NCBI GenBank assembly: GCA_014338005.1
Contig: QUBZ01000009.1
Coordinates: 1 to 64,000, forward strand
From: Chloroflexota bacterium
GTDB taxonomy: Bacteria; Chloroflexota; Anaerolineae; Aggregatilineales; Phototrophicaceae
DNA: 64,000 nucleotides
Reading direction: 5' to 3'
Shown here: positions 32,409 through 42,202 of the stretch, one piece after another
Layout of the letters: each line of letters begins with the position of its first letter
Position numbering within the stretch: the stretch's first letter is position 1
The notes under the pieces: generated by a model
What the model saw: only the letters and a program-made list of their open reading frames with translations
Databases searched by the model: none
Told to the model about the DNA's origin: nothing
Position numbers and translations under genes: made by a program

Positions 32409-32993
32409 ATGGCCGACAATAACCTGATCTTAAACGAGAACCACACCACCCGCGCCGACGCGCAAAAAAACCACGCCCTGCTGCTGGAAACGGCCCGGCG
32501 GCTGTTCGAGGAGCGCGGCGTGGAAGCTGTGCCGATGTCCGCAGTGGCCGAGGCCGCCGGCGTGGGCAAGGGAACGCTCTACCGGCATTTTGAGAACAAA
32601 GCCGCGCTGTGCCAGGCGCTGCTGGACGCAGACCAGCGCGATTTGCAGGAACGCACGCTGCGGCGGCTCTCGGCGGGGGGCGGCGTGCCGGAAAACCTGC
32701 GCTGGTTTTTGACGCAGGTCATCCTGTTTGTAGACCATAACGCGGCGCTGCTGTGCGAAAGCGCGCATGACGTTAATCGCTCCATGCTGGAACACCCGGC
32801 GCATCTGTGGTGGCGGCAGACCATTCGCGGGCTGCTGCTGCAACAGCGAACGGCGGGCGACGTAGACTATACCGCCGACGTGCTGTATGCCATGCTGGAT
32901 GCCCGGATGATTTATTTCCAGCGCCAGTTTCTGGGCTATTCGCTGGACCGCATCATCACCGGGCTGGCCGCTACGCTGGAACGATTGATTTAG
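32409..32993 (+). CDS. TetR-family transcriptional regulator
   Basis: A 194-aa repressor-type protein. The N-terminal helix-turn-helix domain (about 17-65) reads 'LLETARRLFEERGVEAVPMS' then 'AVAEAAGVGKGTLYRHFENK', typical of TetR. The C-terminal ligand domain contains 'VILFVDHNAALLCESAHDVN'. The target is unknown: it could be the divergent creatininase-like gene or the CrtC/AttH-like gene 91 nt downstream. Confidence 0.92.
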   Translation: MADNNLILNENHTTRADAQKNHALLLETARRLFEERGVEAVPMSAVAEAAGVGKGTLYRHFENKAALCQALLDADQRDLQERTLRRLSAGGGVPENLRWFLTQVILFVDHNAALLCESAHDVNRSMLEHPAHLWWRQTIRGLLLQQRTAGDVDYTADVLYAMLDARMIYFQRQFLGYSLDRIITGLAATLERLI

Positions 32994-33084
32994 GCGGCAT
33001 TCATGATTTTCTCAGCCGGGGCGGTTATCATCCCCTTGTGACGTATCGAACAATCAAAACCCGGTGGAAGGATCGAAACGGGTG

Positions 33085-34257
33085 ATGTGGCGGTGGACTG
33101 TACTGGCGCTGCTGGCGCTGGTGATTATCGTATTCGGCTTCAGCCTGATGGATACTGGCGGCGGCACGATCAGCGCCGAGGCCGTGCTGGCGGGCGCAGC
33201 GGCTGATACCGGCGGTTTCGCGCAGGCAACCGACCCTTATGCGTGGTCTTTCCCGGCGGATTTTGGCGCGCATCCGGCTTTTCAGACCGAATGGTGGTAT
33301 TACACCGGCAATCTTAAAACCGCCGATGGGCGGCACTTCGGCTACCAGTTTACCATCTTCCGCCGGGCGCTGGCGCCGCCTTCGTCTCCGGTCACGCTCA
33401 CCGGCGGCGCGGCTTCCGAATGGCGCGCCGACCAGATTTATATGGCGCACTTCGCTTTAAGCGATGTCGCGGGCGGGCGCTATTTTCACCAGCAGCGTTT
33501 CAGCCGGGGCGGCGCCGGCCTGGCCGGGGCGGCGCTTGAGCCGGTTTACCGCGTGTGGCTGGAGGACTGGCAGGTGGTCGCACTGGAGCCAGCCGCCCGG
33601 CGGACACGGATTTATGCTCATGCGGATGATTTTGGCGTCGAACTGGTTATGGATCAGCTCAAGCCGCCCGCGCTGCATGGCGATAATGGCCTCAGCCCCA
33701 AAAGCGACGAACCCGGCAGCGCCAGCTACTATTACAGCCTCACACGCCTGAAGACGGCGGGCGAAATCGTCGTAAACGGCGAAACGTTCCAGGTCAGCGG
33801 CGCAAGCTGGAAAGACCACGAATTCAGCACCAGCGCCCTGGGCGCAGACGCGCAGGGATGGGACTGGTTCGGCTTGCAGTTGGACGATAACCGCGAATTG
33901 ATGCTCGGCCAGATTCGCATGACCGATGGCTCGCGCGAGCCGGCCTTCGGCGGCCTGCTGGTCGAAGCCGACGGCAGCACACGCTACCTGAGCGCCGAGG
34001 ATTTCAGCATCGAAACGACCGCCACCTGGACGAGTCCCCACACCGGCGCGGTTTACCCGGCGGGCTGGAATATCGCGATCAACACCGGCGCGGAACAACT
34101 GGAGATCAATCTCACCCCGCTGCTGGCCGACCAGGAGCTGCACGGCGGCGGGGGCGTGGACTACTGGGAAGGCGCGGTCGCCATCTCCGGCGGTGCAGCC
34201 GGCTATGGTTACGCCGAACTGACCGGCTATGCCCAGGCCATGACCGGGCGGTTTTAG
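33085..34257 (+). CDS. lipocalin-like CrtC/AttH-family protein, membrane-anchored
   Basis: About 390 aa. One N-terminal membrane segment ('VLALLALVIIVFGFSLMD') is followed by the CrtC/AttH fold: 'HPAFQTEWWYYTGNLKTADG' and 'GASWKDHEFSTSALG', both hallmark motifs. The family includes carotenoid 1,2-hydratases and secreted lipid-handling proteins. No carotenoid genes are near, so hydratase activity should not be assumed. The exact start is uncertain: the ATG at 33085 fits the signal anchor, and a GTG at 33064 is in frame. It ends at a strong convergent terminator. Confidence 0.85.
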   Translation: MWRWTVLALLALVIIVFGFSLMDTGGGTISAEAVLAGAAADTGGFAQATDPYAWSFPADFGAHPAFQTEWWYYTGNLKTADGRHFGYQFTIFRRALAPPSSPVTLTGGAASEWRADQIYMAHFALSDVAGGRYFHQQRFSRGGAGLAGAALEPVYRVWLEDWQVVALEPAARRTRIYAHADDFGVELVMDQLKPPALHGDNGLSPKSDEPGSASYYYSLTRLKTAGEIVVNGETFQVSGASWKDHEFSTSALGADAQGWDWFGLQLDDNRELMLGQIRMTDGSREPAFGGLLVEADGSTRYLSAEDFSIETTATWTSPHTGAVYPAGWNIAINTGAEQLEINLTPLLADQELHGGGGVDYWEGAVAISGGAAGYGYAELTGYAQAMTGRF

Positions 34258-34269
34258 CGTCGAAAAGCA

Positions 34270-34320
34270 GGCCGACCACATCCCCTGCCGTTTTTCGCAG
34301 CAGGCGGGATGTGGCCGGCC
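34270..34320. terminator. bidirectional hairpin at a convergent junction
   Basis: GGCCGACCACATCCC (34270-34284) pairs with GGGATGTGGCCGGCC (34306-34320) with one mismatch, and CTGC/GCAG extend the stem inward around TTTTT. It lies between two genes that meet tail to tail and should stop transcription from both sides. Confidence 0.7.
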
Positions 34321-34344
34321 ATTACCGCGCATGGTGCAAAGTTC

Positions 34345-35637
34345 CTACTCGGTCAGCCGTAAATCATCAACCCAGATCGTGCCTTGCTGCGGCTGTTCCC
34401 AGTTGCCAAAAGTGATGGCGATGGCGTCAATCCGCGACGGTTCAAGTACGTCGAGGTTAGAATCATCAGCCCAGCTTGCTTTCTGAAAATCATCCCAGGC
34501 CAGGTTTACCAACGTCCAGGTTTCGCCGGGGGTTTCCAGCCCGGTTTTGAGTTCAAAGGGACTCTGCTCAATCCACAGCAGGATGTCGACCGATATGCCC
34601 GGCGCATCGGACTTCCAGAAGAAGTTTAAACCCTGGGCATCGGCCCAGTGGCCGGTATCGGTCAATCCCCGGCTGCACGCCGGGTAGCGCCCGCTGGCAG
34701 CCTGGAAGGTGATTTGCAGCGCCCCTTCGCTTTCATAACCCGGCTCGCCCCGGTCGCAGGTCATGTCGGTATCGTCTTCCAGGTAGATGTACCAGGATTC
34801 ATCAGGCGTCATGGTTTCAAAATCCTGGATCATATCGGCGGCCTGCGGTGCGGCGGACGACTGCGGCGCGGGCGCTTCTACCCCGAAGAATTCCTGAATG
34901 CTGAGGTCAACCCGTTCGACTAACGCCGCGCCCAGTTCGCCGTTGGCGATGTCATTGGGATGGCTGTCCCATTCGTCCACGCGGTAATCCTCGCGCAGAA
35001 AACCGTCCTCGTCGGCCAGCAAGCCGAAAATGTCGAAAACGACGATATTCGGATGCCCATCCAGGTACTCGTCTGAGGTGAGATATTCCGACCAGCGGCG
35101 GGCGCGAGCGGCGTTTTCCGATGTGGTCGCATTGGGGACGAGCGGCGGCGTAGTGAATGGGATGAACAGTTTATCGGGATATTCGTCTATCACCTCACGG
35201 ATGCTGAGGTAGTAGTCGCGGTAGGTTTCAAACTGTTCCTCGCTTTGAATGTCGGAAGAAGGAAAGCAGCTTTTGAAAATAATCACGTCGTATTCGAGCA
35301 TGTGGCTGAAGGTGTTATCCGGCGGGTCGCCGACCGGCTGGTTAAAAATGGCGTACCAGCCGTCCGGGTCGGTGTTGTCGCCCGGCACGTCCCAGTTCAG
35401 GCCCAGATTCTCACCGGCGGCGTTCGTCAGCCCTTCGTCATTGTAGCCGTGATCCCAGAATTCATAACCGCGTTCGGTCAGCCCTTCGCGCGCGCCCCCC
35501 TGCCAGATGAGGCCCGCGCCCGTCGAATGGTGCATAAAGATGATACGGATGGGGTCATCCTGCGCGGCTGCGCCGCTGAGGCTCATCAGGAAGAGTGCCG
35601 CCAGCAGCAGGGCAGCGGCGATGGTTCTCCTGTTCAT
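34345..35637 (-). CDS. secreted SGNH-like hydrolase with C-terminal carbohydrate-binding-like domain
   Basis: A 430-aa protein. The signal peptide (1-25) ends SLSGAAAQ. The first domain (30-255) has an SGNH-like layout: Ser in 'IIFMHHSTGAGLIW', 'VIIFKSCFPSSDI', and Asp-His in 'DEWDSHPNDIANGELG'. The second domain (about 270-430, from 'MIQDFETMTPDESWYI') is a jelly-roll of the CIA30/CBM-like type ending 'GTIWVDDLRLTE'. It likely acts on an extracellular glycan. AAAGGAG lies 8 nt before the ATG. The hydrolase call rests on weak motifs; the secretion and two-domain calls are firmer. Confidence 0.72.
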   Translation of the reverse strand: MNRRTIAAALLLAALFLMSLSGAAAQDDPIRIIFMHHSTGAGLIWQGGAREGLTERGYEFWDHGYNDEGLTNAAGENLGLNWDVPGDNTDPDGWYAIFNQPVGDPPDNTFSHMLEYDVIIFKSCFPSSDIQSEEQFETYRDYYLSIREVIDEYPDKLFIPFTTPPLVPNATTSENAARARRWSEYLTSDEYLDGHPNIVVFDIFGLLADEDGFLREDYRVDEWDSHPNDIANGELGAALVERVDLSIQEFFGVEAPAPQSSAAPQAADMIQDFETMTPDESWYIYLEDDTDMTCDRGEPGYESEGALQITFQAASGRYPACSRGLTDTGHWADAQGLNFFWKSDAPGISVDILLWIEQSPFELKTGLETPGETWTLVNLAWDDFQKASWADDSNLDVLEPSRIDAIAITFGNWEQPQQGTIWVDDLRLTE

Positions 35638-35746
35638 AAAGAGACTCCTTTCCGCAGAAATATTGCTATTTTAATTATAGGCCGTGATTGCTTTCTAAAA
35701 TCGTTTATCTTTCGGACAATCTACAATCGGGGCATTGGCAGGCAGC

Positions 35747-35774
35747 AAAAGGGGCAGACGCGCCGGCCTGCCCC
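35747..35774 (-). terminator. intrinsic terminator after fadA
   Basis: On the minus strand GGGGCAG (35774-35768) pairs with CTGCCCC (35757-35751) across 10 nt, then TTTT (35750-35747). It is about 32 nt past the thiolase stop and closes the beta-oxidation operon. Confidence 0.7.
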
Positions 35775-35805
35775 TGATGATTGATGTCGTCGTTTCTCCG
35801 GCGGG

Positions 35806-36990
<1,185 letters not shown>

Positions 36991-37000
36991 AATAAGTCTC

Positions 37001-37090
37001 CAGTCGTCAGTCTATAGTCCTTAGTCTTCGGTTGTCAGTGGTTAGTTAGGATGCAGCGATTTTTCCCGACTCGTACCTCATGGCTCATCC
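37001..37090 (-). repeat. degenerate word repeats in the fadN-fadA spacer
   Basis: Read toward fadA on the minus strand, words like GGGACGAGGGATGAG and GTACGAG (37090-37050 region) are followed by words like GAAGACTAAGGACTATAGACT and GACGACTGGAGACT (37040-37000). The last unit carries the GGAG that serves as fadA SD. The spacer is therefore almost wholly degenerate repeat. Confidence 0.55.
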
Positions 37091-37097
37091 CTCGTCC

Positions 37098-39569
37098 CTA
37101 ATTCCGCAGCGGTTTGTTGTTTTGCAGCATGTAGGCGATGCGCTCCTGGGTTTTCTCCTCAGTGACGAGGCTCATGAAGGCTTCGCGCTCCAGGTTCAGA
37201 ATGACCTGCTCGTCCACCCAACCCGGCTCGCTGATCGCGCCGCCGGTTAAGACGTAGGCCAGCTTGCGGGCGATGAAAGCGTCGTAATCGCTGGCGAAGC
37301 CGCTCTCGCGGAAGCCCTCGATGCCCAGCAGCAGCGCGGCGTAGGCATCGCGCCCGGCGGCCCACACTTTGCCGGGACGCTTCGGTGTGTAATCGTCCGC
37401 CAGCCGGCGCGCGGCTCGTTTAGCCTCCCCTAGCAGGTGGGCGCGGTTCATCACGATTTTATCGTCCGCCGCCAGGAAGCCAATCTCGCGGGCTTCCATC
37501 GCGCTGGTGCTGACTTTGGCAGTCGCAATCGCTTCAAAGGCTTTTTGCAGGTGCGGCAGCACGTCGGCGTTGGGTGAGGCGGCCATCACCGGGCTGACCA
37601 CGCGGCGCAGCATTTCCTTGCAGCCGCCGCCCGCCGGGATGAGGCCAACACCGAACTCGACCAGCCCGGCGTACAGTTCGGCATGGGCGACGATTTTTGT
37701 GCCGGACATCAGCAGTTCCGTGCCGCCGCCCAGCGCCATATTAAACGGCGCGGTCACAACCGGCTTATGATGATAGCGCATGGCCTGGGTCAGGTCTTGC
37801 AGGCGGCGAATCATGCCCTCAAGCTGCTGCATCTGGCCGCTCTGCACGGCCATCACCACCATAAACACATTTGCGCCGATGTTAAAACGTTCGCCGTCGT
37901 GGCCGACCACCAGCGCGTCAAAATCGCGGTCGAGGATGTCCAGCGCCTGCCAGGCCATTTCGATCAAATCCAGATCAATCGCGTTGGCCTGGCTGTGAAG
38001 TTCCAGCAGCGCCACGCCGTCGCCCATATCCAGCACGCTGGCGCTGTCGTTGCTGGCGACCACGCCCAACGGCTCGCGCCGCCACTGTTCCAGCACGTTT
38101 TCCGGTAAACCGGCCTGCGGACTGACCGCCACCGGCACTTTTCTGGCGCGCAGTTGTTTAACGCTGATAGCGCGCGGGTCAACCGGAACCGGCACGTAGT
38201 CGTTGTCCTGAGGGCTGTAATAGGCGGTTTTCAAGCCGTCCTCGTCATACAGGTAAAACGTCCGGCTGCCTTTGGCGACCATGTGTTTAACCCAGTCCGC
38301 CACCGGATAGCCCGCCGCCTCGAACTGCGGGATCGTCTCTGCCACGCCGATGGCGTCCCAGATTTCAAACGGCCCCATCTCGTGGCCGAAGCCCCACTTC
38401 TGAGCATTATCAATATTCAGAATCGTATCGGTGATTTCCGGCACGCGGTTCGAAGCATAGGCCAGGTAGAAGGCGTGCAGATGCCACAGCAGTTTGGCGG
38501 CCCGGTCTTCCTCGTTGATGAGCAGGCGAATCCGCTCGCCCAGCGGCTCGACCTTGCGGTGTTTGCCGACGCTTTCAAAACGGGGGTTTTTCGGCGGCTC
38601 GTACTCCAATGTTTCGAGGTTCAGCGCCCAGAATTCCTTTTCACCGCTTTCGCCTTTCACCATCTTGTAAAAACCCTGGCCGGTTTTGTTGCCCAGCCAG
38701 TTGTTATCCAGCAACTTTTGGCTGAGCGCCGCCGCTTTGGGGTGGTTAAGCACCTCGCGGGCCGGGTCGTCGGGGATAGCCTCGTACAGATTGCGGGCGA
38801 CATGCACCGCCACGTCGAAGCCGACCAGATCGTTCAGCCGGAAGGTGGCCGTTTTGGGATGCCCGATCAGCGGCCCGGTCAGGCTGTCCACCTCCTCGAC
38901 CGTGAAGCCGTTGTCCAGCGCGTAGTTCATCACCTGCATACCGGACATGCTCATAAAACGGTTGCCGATGAAGTTGGGTTTGTCCTTGCAGATCACCACG
39001 CCCTTGCCGAGCGTCCGTGTGCCGAAGTCCACCATGTACTGCACCAGTTCGGGGTCGGTGTTCGGGTGAGGGATGACTTCCAGCAGGTGCAGGTGGCGCG
39101 GCGGGTTAAAAAAGTGCGTCCCCATAAACCGGCGGCTGAAGCCCTCGCCCATCCCTTCGGCGATGGCCTGAATCGGGATGCCGGAGGTGTTGGTGGTGAT
39201 GATGGCGTCTGGGCGGGCGACTTCGATCAGCTTTGCCATCAGGCTGCGTTTTATGTCCAGCCGTTCGACCACCACTTCGATAATCCAGTCGGCGTCACTT
39301 ACCATAGCCAGGTTGTCGTCCAGGTTGCCGGTCTGGATGCGCTCCATGTCAGAAGCGACGAATACCTGCGGCGGGCGCGCGCCGATCAGCTTTTTCAGGT
39401 TGTCGTTAACCAGGGCATTCCGTTTGGCGGGCGGGTCGCCCGGCTGCGTGCCTTTGGCCGGGATGTCCAGTACGACGGTATCTATGCCCACCGCCGCCAG
39501 CAGGGTGGCGATACCGCCGCCCATCGTGCCGGAGCCGATGACGGCTGCTTTGCGAATGTGATAAGCCAT
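37098..39569 (-). CDS. fadN: 3-hydroxyacyl-CoA dehydrogenase / enoyl-CoA hydratase fusion
   Basis: An 823-aa bifunctional beta-oxidation enzyme. The N-terminal hydroxyacyl-CoA dehydrogenase has the NAD loop 'VIGSGTMGGGIATLLAAVG', catalytic 'GTHFFNPPRHLHLLEV' and 'DKPNFIGNRFM'. Two C-terminal dehydrogenase modules follow. The crotonase domain lies at the C-terminus (about 520-720) with 'PVVTAPFNMALGGGTELLMS' and 'EFGVGLIPAGGG'. This dehydrogenase-first order is that of FadN rather than E. coli FadB. GGAG sits 6 nt before the ATG. It hydrates enoyl-CoA and oxidises the product for FadA. Confidence 0.94.
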   Translation of the reverse strand: MAYHIRKAAVIGSGTMGGGIATLLAAVGIDTVVLDIPAKGTQPGDPPAKRNALVNDNLKKLIGARPPQVFVASDMERIQTGNLDDNLAMVSDADWIIEVVVERLDIKRSLMAKLIEVARPDAIITTNTSGIPIQAIAEGMGEGFSRRFMGTHFFNPPRHLHLLEVIPHPNTDPELVQYMVDFGTRTLGKGVVICKDKPNFIGNRFMSMSGMQVMNYALDNGFTVEEVDSLTGPLIGHPKTATFRLNDLVGFDVAVHVARNLYEAIPDDPAREVLNHPKAAALSQKLLDNNWLGNKTGQGFYKMVKGESGEKEFWALNLETLEYEPPKNPRFESVGKHRKVEPLGERIRLLINEEDRAAKLLWHLHAFYLAYASNRVPEITDTILNIDNAQKWGFGHEMGPFEIWDAIGVAETIPQFEAAGYPVADWVKHMVAKGSRTFYLYDEDGLKTAYYSPQDNDYVPVPVDPRAISVKQLRARKVPVAVSPQAGLPENVLEQWRREPLGVVASNDSASVLDMGDGVALLELHSQANAIDLDLIEMAWQALDILDRDFDALVVGHDGERFNIGANVFMVVMAVQSGQMQQLEGMIRRLQDLTQAMRYHHKPVVTAPFNMALGGGTELLMSGTKIVAHAELYAGLVEFGVGLIPAGGGCKEMLRRVVSPVMAASPNADVLPHLQKAFEAIATAKVSTSAMEAREIGFLAADDKIVMNRAHLLGEAKRAARRLADDYTPKRPGKVWAAGRDAYAALLLGIEGFRESGFASDYDAFIARKLAYVLTGGAISEPGWVDEQVILNLEREAFMSLVTEEKTQERIAYMLQNNKPLRN

Positions 39570-39623
39570 TTTGTCTCCTCAACAATAAATTCCAGATGCG
39601 CGATAAATAGATTCAACACACAG

Positions 39624-39693
39624 AGGCGAAGGGGCAAAGACGCAAAGAACGGGTTACTGCGCGCCTTTCGCCCCCTTGCGCCTTTGCGTTACG
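39624..39693. repeat. inverted pair of GCGAAGGGGCAAAGACGCAAAG-type repeats
   Basis: A GCGAAGGGGCAAAG-ACGCAAAG word at 39624-39647 and a diverged inverted copy at 39661-39693 (CCCCCTTGCGCCTTTGCG) flank a short centre in the spacer between fadN and an acyl-CoA dehydrogenase. A related direct word occurs at 45157-45178. Confidence 0.6.
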
Positions 39694-39718
39694 CTCTCAT
39701 GGGGTTCTCAGCCGCCCA

Positions 39719-40993
39719 TTACGCCAGTTCCCGCCGCGAGTAATCCAGGATGCGGCGCGCCACGATCAGCGTGTTGATCTGGTTCGTGCCTTCATAGATT
39801 TCCGCGATCTTGGAATCGCGCATCCACTTTTCGACCAGCCATTCGCGGCTGTAACCCATCATACCCAGCATCTCGACGGCCTTCTGCGCGATCCAGGCGC
39901 AGGCTTTGGCGGCCTTTACCTTCGCCATCGAGGCTTCCAGGCTGTTGTGCAGCCCTTCGTCCAGCATGGCAATCGAACGCAGCGTCAGCAGGTAGGCCGC
40001 TTTCCACTGGGCTTCCATCTCCAGCACGTCGCGCTGGACGGCGGTCAGTTTGTGGTACGGCAGGGTGTAGGGGATTTCGACGCCGTTTTCGGCCAGTTTT
40101 TCTTTAACGAACTCCAGTGCGGCGCGCCCCACGCCCAGGGCGCTGGCAGCCACAATCGGGCGGCTGGCGTCGAAGGTCGCCATCGCGCCTTTAAAACCCT
40201 TGTCCTCGCTGCTGGCCTGCACTTCGGGGCTGCCCAGGATATTATCCGCCGGGATGCGCGCGTCGTTGAACACAATCGAAACCGTGTCGCTGGCGCGGAT
40301 GCCGTGTTTGATCTCCACCTTGCCGATGCTCACGCCCGGCGTGCCGGCTTCCACCACAAACGGTTTGATGCCCGCGCGCCCGGCGGCTTTGTTCACCGTC
40401 GCCCATACGATCACCAAGCCGTTGGATTCTTCCAGCGCCAGCTTGCCGCTGGTGATGAAGATTTTTTCGCCGTTGATGACCCACTGGTTATGCTCCTCAT
40501 CGAAAACCGCCGTCGTGGCGATGGACGAGTTATCCGACCCCGCGCCCGGCTCGGTGATCGCCATCGCGCCCCATACCGGCTGATCACCTTCGGCGAAGCG
40601 CGTCAGCAGGCGGAGCTTTTGCTCGGTCGTGCCGACCGCCTCGATGGCGAAACCGCCCAGGCCGGCGCTCGGCAGGCACAGGTAAACGCCGGCGTCCCCC
40701 CAGGCCAACTGTTCGATCATCAACATCAGCTGCAGGTTGCGCGTGCCGGGGCGTTTTTTCTTCGGCTCGCCGCCTTTGTCCCCGCCGTTGGCCGGCGGCG
40801 CGGTCAGTTTGTCGAGCGTGGCCTTCTGCTGGTCGCGCAAAATCGGCCACATGGCCTCGACAAATTCCTTCGGGCGTTCATGTTCGTTTTCGTCCAGCCG
40901 GCGCGCATGGGGGCGCATGTAAGTCTGCGCCATAAAACCGGCCATCTGCGCCATCTGCTGCACAAATTCGGGGATTTCAAAGCTGATTGCCAT
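39719..40993 (-). CDS. acyl-CoA dehydrogenase
   Basis: A 424-aa FAD-dependent dehydrogenase that makes the 2,3-double bond of acyl-CoA. The FAD/substrate signature 'WGAMAITEPGAGSDNSSIAT' is complete. The C-terminal region has 'EMLGMMGYSREWLVEKWMRD' and 'KIAEIYEGTNQINTLIVARR', with the catalytic Glu in 'YEGTNQ'. A Lys-rich surface insert ('PPANGGDKGGEPKKKRPGTR') near residue 70 is unusual. It is one of two tandem but divergent acyl-CoA dehydrogenases in the operon, likely with different chain-length ranges. Confidence 0.94.
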   Translation of the reverse strand: MAISFEIPEFVQQMAQMAGFMAQTYMRPHARRLDENEHERPKEFVEAMWPILRDQQKATLDKLTAPPANGGDKGGEPKKKRPGTRNLQLMLMIEQLAWGDAGVYLCLPSAGLGGFAIEAVGTTEQKLRLLTRFAEGDQPVWGAMAITEPGAGSDNSSIATTAVFDEEHNQWVINGEKIFITSGKLALEESNGLVIVWATVNKAAGRAGIKPFVVEAGTPGVSIGKVEIKHGIRASDTVSIVFNDARIPADNILGSPEVQASSEDKGFKGAMATFDASRPIVAASALGVGRAALEFVKEKLAENGVEIPYTLPYHKLTAVQRDVLEMEAQWKAAYLLTLRSIAMLDEGLHNSLEASMAKVKAAKACAWIAQKAVEMLGMMGYSREWLVEKWMRDSKIAEIYEGTNQINTLIVARRILDYSRRELA

Positions 40994-41024
40994 TGCTTTT
41001 ATCTCGCTTTACATTCGACCTCAG

Positions 41025-41095
41025 TTAATACAGGGCAGCCGGCTGCCAGCTACCAACCACCAGAAAAGCTGGAAACCGGTATCTGGGAACTGGAG
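41025..41095 (-). repeat. degenerate word repeats between the two acyl-CoA dehydrogenase genes
   Basis: On the minus strand the spacer reads AGTCTCCAGTTCCCAG, GGTTTCCAGC, then GGTGGTTGGTAGCTGGCAGC, GGCTGCC. Two word types sit between the upstream stop and the downstream start, as in the spacer at 37001-37090. Confidence 0.5.
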
Positions 41096-41096
41096 A

Positions 41097-42194
41097 CTAC
41101 ACCATCGCCATGCCGGTAAAGGTGGGGAAACCACGCCCGTTCCGCAGCCAGCGTTCGACCGGGTATTCGCGGATGAAGCCGTAACCACCCAGGATTTGCA
41201 GGCCGTTGTCGGCCACTTGCAGCACCATTTTGTCGGCATATTGTTTAGCAAGGTAGGCTTCGCGGGTGGCATCTTCGCCCCGGTCGAGCTTCCAGGCGGC
41301 TTCCCACGCCAGCAGCCGCACCGCGTCAATCTCAATCGCCATCTCCGCCAGCATGAAGGCGATGGACTGGTTCTGGGCGATGGGTTTGCCGAACTGCACG
41401 CGCTGTTTGGCGTAATCGCGCGCGTACTCGAACGACGCCCGCGCCACGCCAACGGCCATCGCCGCCAGCGCCACCTGGCTGCGATTGAGCAGGGCGTTAA
41501 AATCGCTGCCGGCCGCGCCGCCCAGCCGCGCCGCCGCCTCAATCTCCACGTTAACGAAGTGGACGCGGTAGGTCGGCAGGGCGCGCAGACCCATCATCAG
41601 CTCGCGTTTTTCGATCTGCACGCCGGCAGCGCCTTTTTCCACGATGTAAGCGTCCACATCCCCGGACTCGGCATTGCGGGCATAAACCAGCATCAGCCGG
41701 GCATCTTCCGCCAGCGGCACGTAGGCTTTGCTGCCGTTCAGGCAAACACTGCCGTTGCTGGCCGAAGCGACCGTCTGCAAATCGAAGGGGTCGAAACCGA
41801 TACCGGGTTCGAGCAGCGCCGCCGTCGCCGGGAAAAACTGCTCCTCCAGGAAGGCCGGCAGCAGGTTTTCCCGCTGCTCCGCCGTGCCATACAGCGAAAC
41901 CGGGTAAGCAAACAGGGCCGGGGACATCACCTGCAAAGCGACGGCCAGGTCGCCAAAGGCCAGTTCCTCGGCGGCCAGCACGCCGGTGAGGGCGCTCATC
42001 TCGCCAAAACCGCCCAGTTCTTCCGGGATGGCGGACGGCACGAGGCCGATCTGCCAGCCGGTGCGGGTCAGTTCCGGCGGAATTTGGCCGGACTCGTCGG
42101 CATCATGCGCCGCTGCCCGCACGTCGTTGACGGCATATCGGCGAATCGTATCAAGCAGCAGTTGTTGTTCTTCGGTAGGGGTGAATGAAACCAT
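41097..42194 (-). CDS. acyl-CoA dehydrogenase family protein
   Basis: About 365 aa, shorter than usual (380-400). It has the N-terminal helical domain ('TEEQQLLLDTIRRYAVNDVR'), a beta domain with 'QTVASASNGSVCLNGSKAYV', and a C-terminal domain with 'ALAAMAVGVARASFEYARDY' and 'ILGGYGFIREYPVERWLRNG'. The usual 'TEP-AGSD' FAD signature reads 'LLEPGIGFDPFDL', so substrate or cofactor contacts differ. The ATG at 42194 is preferred for its AGGA spacing. An ATG at 42206 overlaps the TIR gene's stop (ATGA), which suggests coupling. Confidence 0.88.
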   Translation of the reverse strand: MVSFTPTEEQQLLLDTIRRYAVNDVRAAAHDADESGQIPPELTRTGWQIGLVPSAIPEELGGFGEMSALTGVLAAEELAFGDLAVALQVMSPALFAYPVSLYGTAEQRENLLPAFLEEQFFPATAALLEPGIGFDPFDLQTVASASNGSVCLNGSKAYVPLAEDARLMLVYARNAESGDVDAYIVEKGAAGVQIEKRELMMGLRALPTYRVHFVNVEIEAAARLGGAAGSDFNALLNRSQVALAAMAVGVARASFEYARDYAKQRVQFGKPIAQNQSIAFMLAEMAIEIDAVRLLAWEAAWKLDRGEDATREAYLAKQYADKMVLQVADNGLQILGGYGFIREYPVERWLRNGRGFPTFTGMAMV

Positions 42195-42202
42195 ATCCTT
42201 CC

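Noticed and set aside
33085-34257. Carotenoid 1,2-hydratase (CrtC)
   Set aside because: Fold motifs match CrtC/AttH, but no carotenoid genes are nearby and the family has other roles; only the family name is given.
38154-39743. 529-codon plus-strand frame opposite fadN
   Set aside because: Shadow of an unmistakable bifunctional enzyme gene; the composition is typical of antisense frames in GC-rich DNA.
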